NCBI RefSeq assembly: GCF_040869045.1 | Contig: NC_090321.1 | Span: 137,383,689-137,447,688, forward strand | Reading direction: 5' to 3' | Source of the DNA: Eurosta solidaginis | Taxonomy: Eukaryota; Arthropoda; Insecta; Diptera; Tephritidae | DNA: 64,000 nt | In this document: positions 63,703 to 64,000 of the stretch, one piece after another | Layout of the letters: every line of letters starts with the position of its first letter | How positions within the stretch are numbered: the first letter of the stretch is position 1 | The notes under the pieces: generated by a model | What the model was told of the DNA's origin: nothing | Databases searched by the model: none | What the model saw: the letters and a program-made list of their open reading frames with translations, nothing else | Program-made: the position numbers and the translations under genes

Positions 63703-64000
63703 CGGATTAGGTTTTGTGACCAAATTTTCCGTTTCGTTCCTATTAATGTGATAGTGCATTCCGCTCCCACCTATAGGATCTGAGCATAGTACTGTGCTGC
63801 TCACACACGTCACAATGCTCGTCAAATGGCGGTCATTTTTCCGTCATTTCACTCTACATTTTCGAGTCATTTGACAATCAATTTTACTGCGGTTTTACCA
63901 TTTATATAACCGCCATATAACGTGAATTTTACCTGCAGATTTACTCTACCTGGAGCAGCCATATGAATAAAATATGAACCAAAAAAATTGAATTTTCAAT
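63703..64000. repeat. Dispersed repeat R, copy 2
   Basis: Same sequence and orientation as 50,783-51,080 with a few substitutions. It runs to the end of the window. Confidence 0.85.

Overview
This is an AT-rich, intron-poor, repeat-dense stretch of a eukaryotic chromosome, almost certainly from a higher dipteran and probably a tephritid fruit fly. The evidence is the mix of elements: LOA-, CR1/Jockey- and RTE-type non-LTR retrotransposons, 412/mdg1-, Osvaldo/Ulysses-like and other Ty3/gypsy LTR elements, Penelope-like elements, Helitron and hAT remnants, and a tRNA-derived SINE present five times. The species call is inference from repeat families and was not tested by a search. No intact host gene was found. 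The only host coding sequence I recognise is a broken, intron-bearing chimera of Sec24C/D and CCT7 (TCP-1 eta) at 60.5-63.2 kb on the minus strand.

Layout. 0-2.5 kb: interspersed repeat with a 152-bp tandem satellite. 3.2-4.0 kb: 3' end of an RTE-like element (minus). 4.6-7.8 kb: 5'-truncated LOA-like element (LOA-1), itself hit by a SINE. 8.3-8.9 kb: hAT transposase remnant (minus). 9.1-11.3 kb: 128-bp tandem array, a Helitron-like terminus, and 32 perfect GGGTGA repeats. 12.1-13.1 kb: CR1-like fragment.

14.6-31.9 kb is one nested structure. A LOA-like element (LOA-2) carries a near-intact CR1/Jockey-like element (15,681-19,742; 12-bp target duplication) and, further 3', a hAT-type MITE (22,228-31,406; 8-bp target duplication). 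The MITE carries a 412/mdg1-like LTR element (22,687-31,234), which carries two SINEs with 13- and 12-bp target duplications. The order of insertion can be read directly.

32.6-38.9 kb: purine-rich tract, CR1-like fragment (minus), Helitron Rep/helicase remnant (plus), and dipteran noncoding repeats. 38.9-49.9 kb: an Osvaldo/Ulysses-like Ty3/gypsy element (minus) with unusually long LTRs, a deleted interior with only integrase left, a LOA-type fragment and a SINE in the left LTR, and two Penelope-like elements in the right LTR. Comparing the two LTRs gives the empty sites for these insertions. The Penelope elements carry hammerhead-ribozyme-like motifs whose helix I covaries between copies.

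50.1-52.7 kb: an unrecognised possible coding fragment and a tandem array of units with a small foldback element. 52.7-57.6 kb: a Ty3/gypsy element with 387-bp LTRs and a 4-bp target duplication, whose gag frame starts inside the LTR. 58.5-60.2 kb: CR1 and LOA fragments. 60.5-63.2 kb: CCT7/Sec24 pseudogene. 63.7-64 kb: second copy of a repeat first seen at 50.8 kb.

The elements do not form a pathway. They are layers of transposition, and their interest lies in insertion order, RNA motifs, terminal structures and captured gene pieces.
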